Below, in pieces: positions 41,945-50,516 of a stretch of DNA of 64,000 nt; the stretch's first letter is position 1; every line of letters begins with the position of its first letter. The notes under the pieces are model-generated. The model searched no databases and was not told the origin of the DNA. It was given only the letters and a program-made list of their open reading frames with translations. The stretch lies in NCBI RefSeq assembly GCF_002890895.1, contig NZ_POUL01000001.1, forward strand, positions 186,001-250,000, written 5' to 3'. The translations under genes were made by a program, and so were the position numbers. Origin of the DNA: Stutzerimonas stutzeri (GTDB lineage Bacteria; Pseudomonadota; Gammaproteobacteria; Pseudomonadales; Pseudomonadaceae).

Positions 41945-43599
41945 CGTGTGTCTTTGTTCGCTGAGGCATTGCGCGAATACCAGACAACCCAACTGATGAG
42001 ACTGAGTGCCAGTCCTAATAGAAGAAACCCTGGCGCCGGGTATGTCAGCATGTCAAGGCGCTGGTACAGTCTTGGAGCATCGACCAGGCAGACCGGGTCG
42101 CTGAATGAATAGGTTCGACTGTCGGCGGTTTTGAATGAACAACCGGTGAACAAGGTCAGTTGCAGCCACCCTATGCCAAGCCCGAAACACACCATATAAA
42201 TGAGCCAAATTCGCCAGATAGCCCGAGAGAACGAAATGCGCGCTTGGATGAAGTGCCAGCCGCCAGCCAACAAAAGACTCATTGGCGCTATCAGTGTGTG
42301 CAGATACCAGCCTGGGGCGCCCGCCCCGACCCCAGTCACCGCGATACGCACTAACAGATAGTAGATAAGCCCGCCGGTTACGGTGGCGACGATCAACAGA
42401 GCCAGTATGGCCAAGTCACGGCTTCTGCCCTTGAGCACGTCCACGGAACATCCGACCAGAGCGACAAACCAAAGCACCGCAGGTAGAACGAACAGGACCG
42501 GCGGGTAAGCACTTGAGGCAGTGCCGCCCCATACAAATGTCATACCGATGCCAAGCACACCCTTGATCACCTCAATAGGGTGCTGGAAGGCTCCGAACCA
42601 AAAAGAGGCACTTGGCGCTTGGCTTCCAGATAACTCAACAAGTCCGCTCAAAGAGCGACGTTGTTCAAGATTGGTCAAATAACCTTCTCCGGTAAACACG
42701 AAGTAGATCGCAATGACTAACAGAGCACCTGACCAGCTTCGTATGCGTTGTTTCCAGCCAGGCGCCAGAGCTCCCATCCACAACAGCCATCCGAAAATCG
42801 CAGCCGATATTGGTAGGAATGTCACTTTGGTCAGTCCGCCCAGCCCGAGCAGCACGCCCAGCCCGAGATACCAGTAAAGGCGTAGCGGGGTGATAAGAAA
42901 TTGGACCAACAGCGCCCACACCATAGAAAGCAATAGCAGCACCAGGGAATCATTACCCAAACGTGCAAACTCCGGAAAAAAGCCTGGAAATAAAAGAGGC
43001 CATGCCAGCGCAATCCTGGCATACACACCATTAAGTTCCGGGCGTATGACGTTGATGGCTCTGGCCGTGGACCATAGCGAAATCACCAAGCCGGTAAAGG
43101 CCAGCGACCAAGACATCAGGCGCAGAATGAATAACTGGGCAGCCCACGAGAGATCGGCGGTCATCGATACCAAAGGCGCGAGCAACCGGTAATAAAGTGC
43201 AGGATGCTGAGCCTGCCAGTTACTGGCCGTGCCCGGAGAAAAAAACCGTTTGTGGGCGTTTTGCCCATGCGCAAGAGCTTTTGAAGCGTCGCCCTGGGAA
43301 AACCATGAACGGTAGGTAACGCCACCATTTTCATCAAATGGTAGCGTTGTGCTGTAAGGCATTGGCGCCAAGCGTTTGTAGGATTCAACCCCCTTTGCCA
43401 ATCTGCCTTGTTGTAAAGAGGGCGCCTCTCCTGTATCAGCTAGCTGCTGGGCGTAAGAGTAGTGTGCCACCTCATCGTAACCCTCCCAAGGGGGAAGGAA
43501 ACAGATGAAGGCGACACCAAGTAGATACGTTACGATCCAGATGACCGTGGTCAAGCAAAGATTATCCCCCACGCCCCAGTATCTATTCTCAGTGGTCAA
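41941..43599 (-). CDS. DUF2142-like polytopic membrane protein (GT-C type or polymerase)
   Basis: A 552-residue protein with about 12 helices. The first periplasmic loop starts PPWEGYDEVAHYSYAQQLADTGEAP, which resembles the DUF2142/GT-C pattern (acidic DE motif just after helix 1). A second loop contains HPALYYRLLAPL. It could be a polyprenyl-phosphate-sugar-dependent glycosyltransferase or the O-antigen polymerase. The TTG start at 43599 is supported by AAGGAAG 6 nt upstream, and lies inside the end of the previous gene (11-nt overlap). Its stop overlaps the flippase start. Confidence 0.75.
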   Translation of the reverse strand: MTTENRYWGVGDNLCLTTVIWIVTYLLGVAFICFLPPWEGYDEVAHYSYAQQLADTGEAPSLQQGRLAKGVESYKRLAPMPYSTTLPFDENGGVTYRSWFSQGDASKALAHGQNAHKRFFSPGTASNWQAQHPALYYRLLAPLVSMTADLSWAAQLFILRLMSWSLAFTGLVISLWSTARAINVIRPELNGVYARIALAWPLLFPGFFPEFARLGNDSLVLLLLSMVWALLVQFLITPLRLYWYLGLGVLLGLGGLTKVTFLPISAAIFGWLLWMGALAPGWKQRIRSWSGALLVIAIYFVFTGEGYLTNLEQRRSLSGLVELSGSQAPSASFWFGAFQHPIEVIKGVLGIGMTFVWGGTASSAYPPVLFVLPAVLWFVALVGCSVDVLKGRSRDLAILALLIVATVTGGLIYYLLVRIAVTGVGAGAPGWYLHTLIAPMSLLLAGGWHFIQARISFSRAIWRIWLIYMVCFGLGIGWLQLTLFTGCSFKTADSRTYSFSDPVCLVDAPRLYQRLDMLTYPAPGFLLLGLALSLISWVVWYSRNASANKDTR

Positions 43600-46504
43600 G
43601 TATTACTTCCTTGTAAGCCTCACCATTCTTCACGATTTTGCGGTACTTGATCGACTTCACAGAAAAACCAGCCTGACCGAACAAGGATATTGTTTCGAAC
43701 TGCAGTGTCGGTGTTTTACCTGGCGACACGACAAGAGGGAAAACGACCTTGTTCTCATAGGGTGGCAAAGAAACGGGCATTGGCGTGTTTGTCCCGATCG
43801 GTTTGATAAAGTAGCGCGCCACCTTGCCGAACATGGGAACTTTCGCGAGGCGATTTTCAATCGAATATGTCACTTCAACTACGTACACCTGATCCTGATC
43901 GAACTGATTGACTGCCAGCGGCTCCAAGTCCATTGAGTGGGAGTCTTTCACTAAAGCCAGTTCACCGTCCCAAGACGTTTTGGGTGCTATCCATGGGCCG
44001 AATTTCGACTGGCAGAGCTGGTCTGGACTGTCAACCCAATTGCTGGTTTTCGAGAGATCGCTTTTTCGGCGCCAGATCAAACTGTAATCGGTCTTTCGGA
44101 CAACCTCATAGTTGGCAAGAATTTCTTCGTAAAATTTCCAGGTCGACGTCTGGATCCAGCGCTCATACGCCGTGTAAGACGGACGCAATGTATGAACAAA
44201 GGTCGGCTTGGAAATTTTAAAAGCACTCAGGTAATCAGCCCTTCTCTTTTGTCCAAGTGCATGAATGATGTAATCAACGCCCCCCTGGTTAACCGAATTC
44301 GACTCCAATTCAAAAAAGCCGGTGTAGGTAGACCAGAGAGTTGGGCGCTCATCGTAACGGCATGACTCTGGAGACCAGGTTTCAAAATACCTACCTGCGC
44401 CAGCTTTCTGGCCGTACTCTGATTTTGGCGGGAAAGGCCTGCTGTTCTTTCTATTGGAATCAGAGGTAACTTCATCTTGCTCATGTATACCTGGATACTT
44501 CGACCCTAGTTCATTGAAGTACAGCCATTCAGCCGCCAGTTTCGGTACTTTTTTGATGGCCGTGCTTTTTTTCAGCATGAACTCATCTGACGAAAACTCG
44601 ATGGCCGACTTAACTATGAATTGCTGAGGGAAACCGTGTACGTAAGGTTCCAGTGGAGGCCCATCAACACATGCGATGTTGCTGTAGATGGAGGTGACGT
44701 GGCGTTCGAAAGCTTCATTCGGAAACTGAACAACGCGGTATTTGCTGACGTTAGCCAATTGCTTGGCTTCGCCAACCATCAAGCAGCTGCTCTTATCAAC
44801 CTGCAGGCTGGCAATACCGTTCACCCAGATACCTGTCCTTTTTGAGTAGAACGGGGTCGAAGATTCCCTCCGGGCGGTCAATTTAGGATTTTCATACCGA
44901 TAGTGAAAGCTCTTATCTTTCCCCGAATACGTGGACAGCAAGTGCGAAGGCGAAACCTGCTCGACTTTCTCCGGCTTTCCGTTCACCTCAATCTTTGTTC
45001 CATCGCTGATCAAGTCGACCAGCACCGCTGGAGGGTTATGGAAGATTAGGTAGGTCTGACGTTTATGCAGAAGCGCTTCAGTCTGTCCGACCTGAGCGCC
45101 CAGTAAGGTTTTCGGAGGAATAACGGTGGACGCAATGGAGAACAGGTTTCTGTACTCTCCGCCCACAGGGATAACGCCTGAGTAGCGTTTCTCCATAGCT
45201 ACGCTACTGTAGTCCTGATTGAAACTGAAGGCGGAAGGGACAAAGCCTTTCAGGCTATACGGTGAAAATATTACAAAAAACAGCATACCGCAGAGCGACA
45301 GGATTCTAAAGCGAGAGACGTTCTCCGAAGACAGCCGACGTTCGATTAAGGTCCACGAAAACACAATAATGATCGCACAAGCGACGCGAGTGACTGCTTC
45401 CGAATAATGACTGGAAATCATGCCTAAATTGGAAATGAGCGCCACACAGCCATAGGCCAGTCCGAGCATCCAGATTCTGCATTCATTTTTTTTGATCTTG
45501 TCTTCTGATCTAAAAAATGAAAAGAGTACTAGAACAATAGCAATGAATATAAGAATGTAGTTTAAGAATGGACGACGGGTTCCCGGCACAAAAAACAGAG
45601 ACGCAAAATCCTTTGGAAAGATATTTGGGTACGCACCGAAGTACCAGAACTGGTCGGCCGGCAAGTCAGTCAAATAGAAACTGATAGCCTGGCCTGGTTG
45701 GCCAAAGGTAATGACATAGATGATTGCCACATACACTGGCGGGGTGATCACGCAAAACAGCACTGTGTCACGTACACGGATATACCACTTGGGTTGCCCT
45801 GGGTGAACCAGTATCAGGGCACTCGCGGTCGCCAGAGAGAGCGCCATCCCCTGCTCCGTCGCAATAATCATTGCCACGGAGCAGAAAGCGATCAGAGGAA
45901 GAACAATTTGCGAAAAAGTCCGATCGCTGGATAGTTTCTTCTTTCGGTTAATGTAAAAGAGGTAACCTAGACAAAGTGCAGGTACAAATGTTCTGACAGC
46001 AAGAGAAGAATAGGCGTCGCCGAAAGGGTCGGTGAGCCAGAATATACCTGCCAGCTTTGTGGCGATAATAAAAAAGGCAGAAAGCCCCAGCGCCACAACG
46101 GGGCGTCTCAAGCCACCAAAAATGGCCAGTACAGCAGCGAAAGCGCATAGACCGTTAATGAGATAGCGTGAAATTTCAGAAGCAAATAGCGTCTTTCCAA
46201 ACAATGCATATATTGGATAGTGAAAATAGGAAATCACCAGCCCGTGAAAAACCTGAAAGTCTCTTCCCGGAAGCTCGCCTGCTGCGATACGACGCAGGGG
46301 ATTGATGTGCTGGAACGCGCCATCAATAGGGATGCTTGTGAAGAAGGTCGACTTTTTCAGCGTGTAAATGACCAACAAGATCAAAAGCAAGAGAAAAATG
46401 GAAAAACATAGAGCCTTCTCTATTGTGTGTAGATTTTTTAATTGATGACTATCAGATTTCATAAAGCGTACAAATAAAGATCCTGATGAATTTGTATAAG
46501 CCAC
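43589..46504 (-). CDS. Large (971-residue) membrane protein with periplasmic domain
   Basis: The N-terminal ~430 residues hold about 10-12 helices. The loop after helix 1 reads IPIDGAFQHINPLRRIAAGELPGRDFQVFHGL, a GT-C-like arrangement with an acidic residue after helix 1. The C-terminal ~520 residues are hydrophilic and probably periplasmic. No family is firmly recognised. It is probably a glycosyltransferase or polymerase acting on lipid-linked sugar. Base composition looks markedly AT-richer than in the flanking core genes, suggesting acquisition. GTG at 46504 is the first start; ATG at 46462 is an alternative, and neither has a clear ribosome-binding site. Confidence 0.7.
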   Translation of the reverse strand: MAYTNSSGSLFVRFMKSDSHQLKNLHTIEKALCFSIFLLLLILLVIYTLKKSTFFTSIPIDGAFQHINPLRRIAAGELPGRDFQVFHGLVISYFHYPIYALFGKTLFASEISRYLINGLCAFAAVLAIFGGLRRPVVALGLSAFFIIATKLAGIFWLTDPFGDAYSSLAVRTFVPALCLGYLFYINRKKKLSSDRTFSQIVLPLIAFCSVAMIIATEQGMALSLATASALILVHPGQPKWYIRVRDTVLFCVITPPVYVAIIYVITFGQPGQAISFYLTDLPADQFWYFGAYPNIFPKDFASLFFVPGTRRPFLNYILIFIAIVLVLFSFFRSEDKIKKNECRIWMLGLAYGCVALISNLGMISSHYSEAVTRVACAIIIVFSWTLIERRLSSENVSRFRILSLCGMLFFVIFSPYSLKGFVPSAFSFNQDYSSVAMEKRYSGVIPVGGEYRNLFSIASTVIPPKTLLGAQVGQTEALLHKRQTYLIFHNPPAVLVDLISDGTKIEVNGKPEKVEQVSPSHLLSTYSGKDKSFHYRYENPKLTARRESSTPFYSKRTGIWVNGIASLQVDKSSCLMVGEAKQLANVSKYRVVQFPNEAFERHVTSIYSNIACVDGPPLEPYVHGFPQQFIVKSAIEFSSDEFMLKKSTAIKKVPKLAAEWLYFNELGSKYPGIHEQDEVTSDSNRKNSRPFPPKSEYGQKAGAGRYFETWSPESCRYDERPTLWSTYTGFFELESNSVNQGGVDYIIHALGQKRRADYLSAFKISKPTFVHTLRPSYTAYERWIQTSTWKFYEEILANYEVVRKTDYSLIWRRKSDLSKTSNWVDSPDQLCQSKFGPWIAPKTSWDGELALVKDSHSMDLEPLAVNQFDQDQVYVVEVTYSIENRLAKVPMFGKVARYFIKPIGTNTPMPVSLPPYENKVVFPLVVSPGKTPTLQFETISLFGQAGFSVKSIKYRKIVKNGEAYKEVILDH

Positions 46505-46548
46505 TGCACATTTGAATTAACAAGGAATTTCAAGCGTACGCTTCTACC

Positions 46549-47367
46549 CTAATATTTTTCAGGATTATAGGAGCCAATACACGCCTTGATCAGCGTCATG
46601 AAAACTTCGATGTTTCCACGAAAAGCACTAATTTTTGTTGGGACCTCACCCCTCGGGTAGCGCCGAACAGTTGGTAGTTCGATGCATTTGAAGCCCAGGC
46701 GCGGTGCACGATAGGAAAGATAGGCCAGCAATTCATAGTTCGAAAAGACGTCACGGAAAATTGAGACCTTAGGATCGATCAACATCTTGCGGCTGTAGGC
46801 ACGGAATCCTTGGGTGGTATCGGTCCAAGCGAAGCCGGAAGCTATGCTCAGAATCGGAGCATGGATGTAACGGATAGCGAAATCCCTGGATTTCGGCGTA
46901 TTTTCAGCCATTCCCCCAGCTACGAATCGAGAAGCCTGAACAAAGTCCGCGCCTCGCTTGAGTGCTTCGATGAACGCCAGGATCGCATCCGGGTCATCCT
47001 TGTCGTTGCCGTCGATGGTAACGACACCTTCATAGCCCTGATCGAGTACAAAGGCATATGCACATCGTAGTTGAGCGCTGAGCTTCCCCGATGCGGTCTT
47101 GAGCACCAGGCCGCGAACACCTATACGCTGCAGTTCGTCGAACTCCAGCGAACCGTCCGTACTGCCACCGTCCGCAATAATGATGTCAGCAATGTCAGAG
47201 ACATGGACCGCCGCCATTCTCGCCAGAAGATTTTTGATTCTGTTACCTTCGTTGATAACTGGAATCACCACGCACCAAGGGTGTTGCCGACCCAGCCACA
47301 TTGATGTTTCGAAGGACGGGACTTGCCAGGATTCACGCAAAGCGGGTGCAATATCAGGGGACATCAT
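46549..47367 (-). CDS. Family 2 glycosyltransferase, dolichol-phosphate-sugar synthase-like
   Basis: A 272-residue cytoplasmic GT2. CVVIPVINEGNRIKNLLARM and DGGSTDGS open the fold; TIDGNDKDDPDAI carries the acidic metal-binding motif; TDTTQGFRAYSRKML resembles the acceptor-side motif of DPM1-type enzymes. It lacks C-terminal helices. It probably transfers a sugar onto polyprenyl phosphate. It follows the SMR gene by 11 nt, using GAAGG before the ATG at 47367, which supports coupling. Confidence 0.82.
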   Translation of the reverse strand: MMSPDIAPALRESWQVPSFETSMWLGRQHPWCVVIPVINEGNRIKNLLARMAAVHVSDIADIIIADGGSTDGSLEFDELQRIGVRGLVLKTASGKLSAQLRCAYAFVLDQGYEGVVTIDGNDKDDPDAILAFIEALKRGADFVQASRFVAGGMAENTPKSRDFAIRYIHAPILSIASGFAWTDTTQGFRAYSRKMLIDPKVSIFRDVFSNYELLAYLSYRAPRLGFKCIELPTVRRYPRGEVPTKISAFRGNIEVFMTLIKACIGSYNPEKY

Positions 47368-47378
47368 TGTGTATACCT

Positions 47379-47735
47379 TCAAGCTACGCGAGCTGTAATC
47401 AGTACAACGCCAGCAATTACCAATAAGATCCCAGCCCCTGTTGTCCAGTGGAAGGGTTCACGAAAAATCAAAATCGAGGACATGGCTACAGCTGCAACCG
47501 CCCCTGCAGTCAAAACAGGGTGAGCGACATACAGGGGAAGCCGCGCCAGGGCTGCGGCGTAAAACAGGAATGCCGCGCCATATAGACCTAGCCCCAGCCA
47601 GAACGGCCAGTTGCTCAAGGCCGCCATCGGATCGCTAAGGGATGGAAACTCACGCGGAGCCATCATGGCCATCTTGATCAAAACGCTAGCCGAGGCATTG
47701 GAAAGAATACCAATAATTAAAATGAACCATTTCAT
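47379..47735 (-). CDS. SMR/EamA-type four-helix membrane protein (ArnE/GtrA-like role)
   Basis: A 118-residue protein with four helices, of the small multidrug resistance/ArnE-ArnF/EamA-half type: LIIGILSNASASVLIKMAM, then LYGAAFLFYAAALARLPLYVAHPVLTAGAV. In glycan loci, such half-size transporters flip single lipid-linked sugars (ArnE/F, for Ara4N). ATG overlaps the TGA of the isomerase gene (ATGA), so it is translationally coupled. Its place between a sugar-modifying enzyme and a DPM-like GT2 fits a flippase for a polyprenyl-phosphate-sugar. Confidence 0.8.
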   Translation of the reverse strand: MKWFILIIGILSNASASVLIKMAMMAPREFPSLSDPMAALSNWPFWLGLGLYGAAFLFYAAALARLPLYVAHPVLTAGAVAAVAMSSILIFREPFHWTTGAGILLVIAGVVLITARVA

Positions 47736-48568
47736 TGTTCTGCTCCAGCGCGTTGAAAACGGTAATGGTGCGTCGCCACTCTCAGAGCCCGTTCAATCGA
47801 GACATGGTGCAGTTCGTTTTTGGTCCCCAGCATCTCGATCGATACCACCGGGTCTACTAAAAAGCGCTTGATCGCGGTAACCATGCGCCCATGATCAGTC
47901 CCGCCATCACCCAGTGTCACCAAGTCTGGTTCGCTGGCGTGAACGTGACCGATCAATGCTACGCAATTCTTCAGCACAGTCATAGGGTCCTCGCCATTGA
48001 TCTGCAAGGCGCCCGTGTCGAATTGCATTTTGATCGCCGGGTGCGCAACCTGTCTCACGACCTCAGCGGTTTGCGCGCTGTTGGTCATGAAGTTGGCGCC
48101 GTAGCAGGTCGGGTTAGGTTCTAGGCAAATGATCACTCCATATGACTGCGCAATACCTCCCAGTTCTCTGAAAAAGGGCACCGCCATGTCCAGCGCCTGC
48201 TGGTCGTCCAGCCCGGTTCTGTCACGATTCTTAGGAGAACCAAACACCAGGCGAGTTGCGCCCAGGCCTCCACCAATGCGGCATACGGCGCTCAGGTGTT
48301 TGAGCATGGCGGCTCGGGAATCTTGCGAACCGAAAAGATTCAATCCCGAGGTGCCAAACAGCAGCGCCTGCATACCAGTGATGGCAATGCCGCGCTCTGC
48401 CCACCAGTCTTTCACGTAGGTGATTTCCTGAACCGAAGCACTGGCAGGGTCGGGGAAGTATTTGCCGGGGGCGATATCTATCGCATCGACACCGAAACGC
48501 TTCAAGAGTCGAAAGACGATCTCATCCTCTGCCGTGTCCCAGGCGATATTGGAGATAGCTAGCCTCAT
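47732..48568 (-). CDS. Sugar phosphate isomerase/epimerase family TIM-barrel protein
   Basis: A 278-residue protein of the xylose-isomerase-like TIM-barrel superfamily (AP endonuclease family 2 fold). Candidate metal ligands are the Glu in CLEPNP, Asp in MQFDTGAL, His in HVHASEPDL and Glu in VSIEMLG. The fold isomerises or epimerises sugars, often 3-keto sugars. Coupled by ATGA overlaps to the SDR upstream and SMR downstream. With the FAD oxidoreductase and SDR it may remodel a sugar before lipid loading. Confidence 0.8.
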   Translation of the reverse strand: MRLAISNIAWDTAEDEIVFRLLKRFGVDAIDIAPGKYFPDPASASVQEITYVKDWWAERGIAITGMQALLFGTSGLNLFGSQDSRAAMLKHLSAVCRIGGGLGATRLVFGSPKNRDRTGLDDQQALDMAVPFFRELGGIAQSYGVIICLEPNPTCYGANFMTNSAQTAEVVRQVAHPAIKMQFDTGALQINGEDPMTVLKNCVALIGHVHASEPDLVTLGDGGTDHGRMVTAIKRFLVDPVVSIEMLGTKNELHHVSIERALRVATHHYRFQRAGAEQ

Positions 48569-49359
48569 GCTTTGGCACCTGCGGCAGCTTTCACGGTTGG
48601 GGTGTCTGACTGCGCGTAGCTTCTGACCGCCAGAACGGTTTCACGGGCACTGTATTGATAAGCGCTCGATGCACCGAACAGCGCGGCATGCTTGGTTCGC
48701 ATGTCATAGGTTGCCGCGGTATTGGCAAGACTGTTATCAAACGCTTTGCCGAAGCCCAGCGCGGAAATATCGGCCACGCTGATGGGTTCAGCGGTCAAGT
48801 GAATCAGCTTGAGGTTGGCTTTCAGGGCTGTTTCGATGTCGAACCAAAGGTTGACCATCGGATAGAACTGGAACACCCCTCGGCTGTCGATAGCGTGCAG
48901 GTTGTTATTGTTCAGGAAGTCGAAAATCACGTTCTTGCGCAATCCTGGGCCGACCAGGCCGGGCAGGCGAACGATCAGATATTCGGAGAAATGACCTTCG
49001 ACAAACTTTTCCAGGCGGCGGCGATTGAGGCCATACGCGTGCAGGTCAGTCTCGTCGACGGGCGTGTCTTCGTCCACATCCAGCGCGGTTTTGAATACAT
49101 CCACAGTGCTGATCAGAACGAACGTCTGGCATTTGATGGTTGCCAAGTGCGCGATCAGTTCATCGATTTTCCTTTGATCGGCTTCGGGATCACGATTGGC
49201 AATCCACTTTTGCGCAGGGGCGCCGGCGCAAACAACCGTGCTAAAAGACTGGCCGTCAATGTCGCAAATATTGGTCGAGCGGTAGAGCGACTCGAACTGA
49301 GTTTGTTTTAGGAGTGTCCCCCCAACGAAGCCAGTGAATCCGATAAGCGCGTTGTTCAT
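48565..49359 (-). CDS. SDR-fold sugar reductase/epimerase-like protein
   Basis: A 264-residue Rossmann protein of the extended SDR type but shorter. IGFTGFVGG is the nucleotide-binding motif; VLISTVDVF holds the catalytic Ser/Thr strand; the expected YxxxK reads YGLNR, with Arg replacing Lys. This makes it an atypical SDR, perhaps with altered chemistry. Start at 49359 has GGAG 5 nt upstream. It follows the FAD oxidoreductase by 17 nt and overlaps the isomerase gene (ATGA). Confidence 0.75.
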   Translation of the reverse strand: MNNALIGFTGFVGGTLLKQTQFESLYRSTNICDIDGQSFSTVVCAGAPAQKWIANRDPEADQRKIDELIAHLATIKCQTFVLISTVDVFKTALDVDEDTPVDETDLHAYGLNRRRLEKFVEGHFSEYLIVRLPGLVGPGLRKNVIFDFLNNNNLHAIDSRGVFQFYPMVNLWFDIETALKANLKLIHLTAEPISVADISALGFGKAFDNSLANTAATYDMRTKHAALFGASSAYQYSARETVLAVRSYAQSDTPTVKAAAGAKA

Positions 49360-49376
49360 TATATCTCCGGGGTGTT

Positions 49377-50516
49377 CTAGAAGGGAGCAGGAGACAGGGG
49401 TTCTGCATCGAGCGTTTCAAGCACATCGTAAATATTGTCTATTTTCCCGCCAAGCACCGAGTAACAGCCTGGCAAATTGCTATGTCGTTCCAACAGGATA
49501 GGGCGCCCGTCGTCACCTTCATTTTTCACCAGCACGGTTTTTACTTCGAACAGCGAATCGACATGCTTGGCCTCAAGTACTGCCGGCATGTATCGCCCGA
49601 CATCACGGACCATGCGATCGACCCGACTCTGGTGCTGGTACTGTTTGAGCCTTTCATACGGATCGATCCCCCGCACATCCTTCCAATTCAAATGCGGTGT
49701 GTAGCGAACATGTGACAACGTATGCAAGCCGCGAGCCGGAAACGGCATTATCGAAAAGAACGGCCCGTCCATGACAGTGACGCCCAGCTCTCTAAGGGAG
49801 TCGGGCATGTGCATCAATGCCATCTCAGTAATTTCCTGTTTGAGACCGGAGCATACGCCGGAGAAATCGCCATCGAACTGATTGAGTCCACTATATGTAC
49901 AGTTGAAGACATAACGGCACAAGATCAGTTCTTCCTTCCCGTTCTCGGACTTAGTCACGACCTGCAGTGGATGCTGTGCGCCTCGCGAGATTTTCATCAC
50001 TCGCTTGTTGAGGTGGATTTCTACATAGTGCTGTTTGAGCTCATGCTCGATGTACCCCGCCAGCCTGGTCGAATCAAAGGCGTATTCTTGGACTAAGAAG
50101 ACGTCTTCGATCAGTCGAGGCTCAAATAGCGCTCGCAAGGCAGAGGGAGCTGGCTGAGTTTGTGCACCGATTTCCCGACAGAATCGTTCAAACTGTTTGG
50201 CGGTTACCTTCGAGTTGCTACGTGCAATCGCGTAGAGCTTGGTAAAGTCCTGGCGAACAACTTGTGGCCAGTCTTGGAGGAACTTGGGTAAGTTGATCCT
50301 GCTTCGGTAGGCCGTGGTAAAGCTGCGCGGATAGTGATAACCGTTATGGACGCGAGCCTGATTGTTATAAGACGCGCGCTGCATTAAGGCCGCTTCGCGC
50401 TCGACTAGCACTATCCGTTTGAAGCCGCGTTGTTTGGCCAAATAAATGGCAATCGCCGCCCCATAGAAACCACCACCAATGACTACCGCATCCTGGCTGG
50501 ATTCAAGATCCGACAT
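49377..50516 (-). CDS. FAD-dependent oxidoreductase (DAO family)
   Basis: A 379-residue flavoprotein. The dinucleotide motif is AVVIGGGFYGAAIAIYLA, followed by IVLVERE. The C-terminal FAD-contact segment is LPGCYSVLGGKIDNIYDVLE. DAO-type enzymes oxidise amines, 2-hydroxy acids or sugar acids. In this context a role in oxidising the sugar or its precursor is likely, but the substrate is unknown. The ATG overlaps the TAA of the GtrB-like gene by one base (TAATG), so they are coupled. Confidence 0.8.
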   Translation of the reverse strand: MSDLESSQDAVVIGGGFYGAAIAIYLAKQRGFKRIVLVEREAALMQRASYNNQARVHNGYHYPRSFTTAYRSRINLPKFLQDWPQVVRQDFTKLYAIARSNSKVTAKQFERFCREIGAQTQPAPSALRALFEPRLIEDVFLVQEYAFDSTRLAGYIEHELKQHYVEIHLNKRVMKISRGAQHPLQVVTKSENGKEELILCRYVFNCTYSGLNQFDGDFSGVCSGLKQEITEMALMHMPDSLRELGVTVMDGPFFSIMPFPARGLHTLSHVRYTPHLNWKDVRGIDPYERLKQYQHQSRVDRMVRDVGRYMPAVLEAKHVDSLFEVKTVLVKNEGDDGRPILLERHSNLPGCYSVLGGKIDNIYDVLETLDAEPLSPAPF

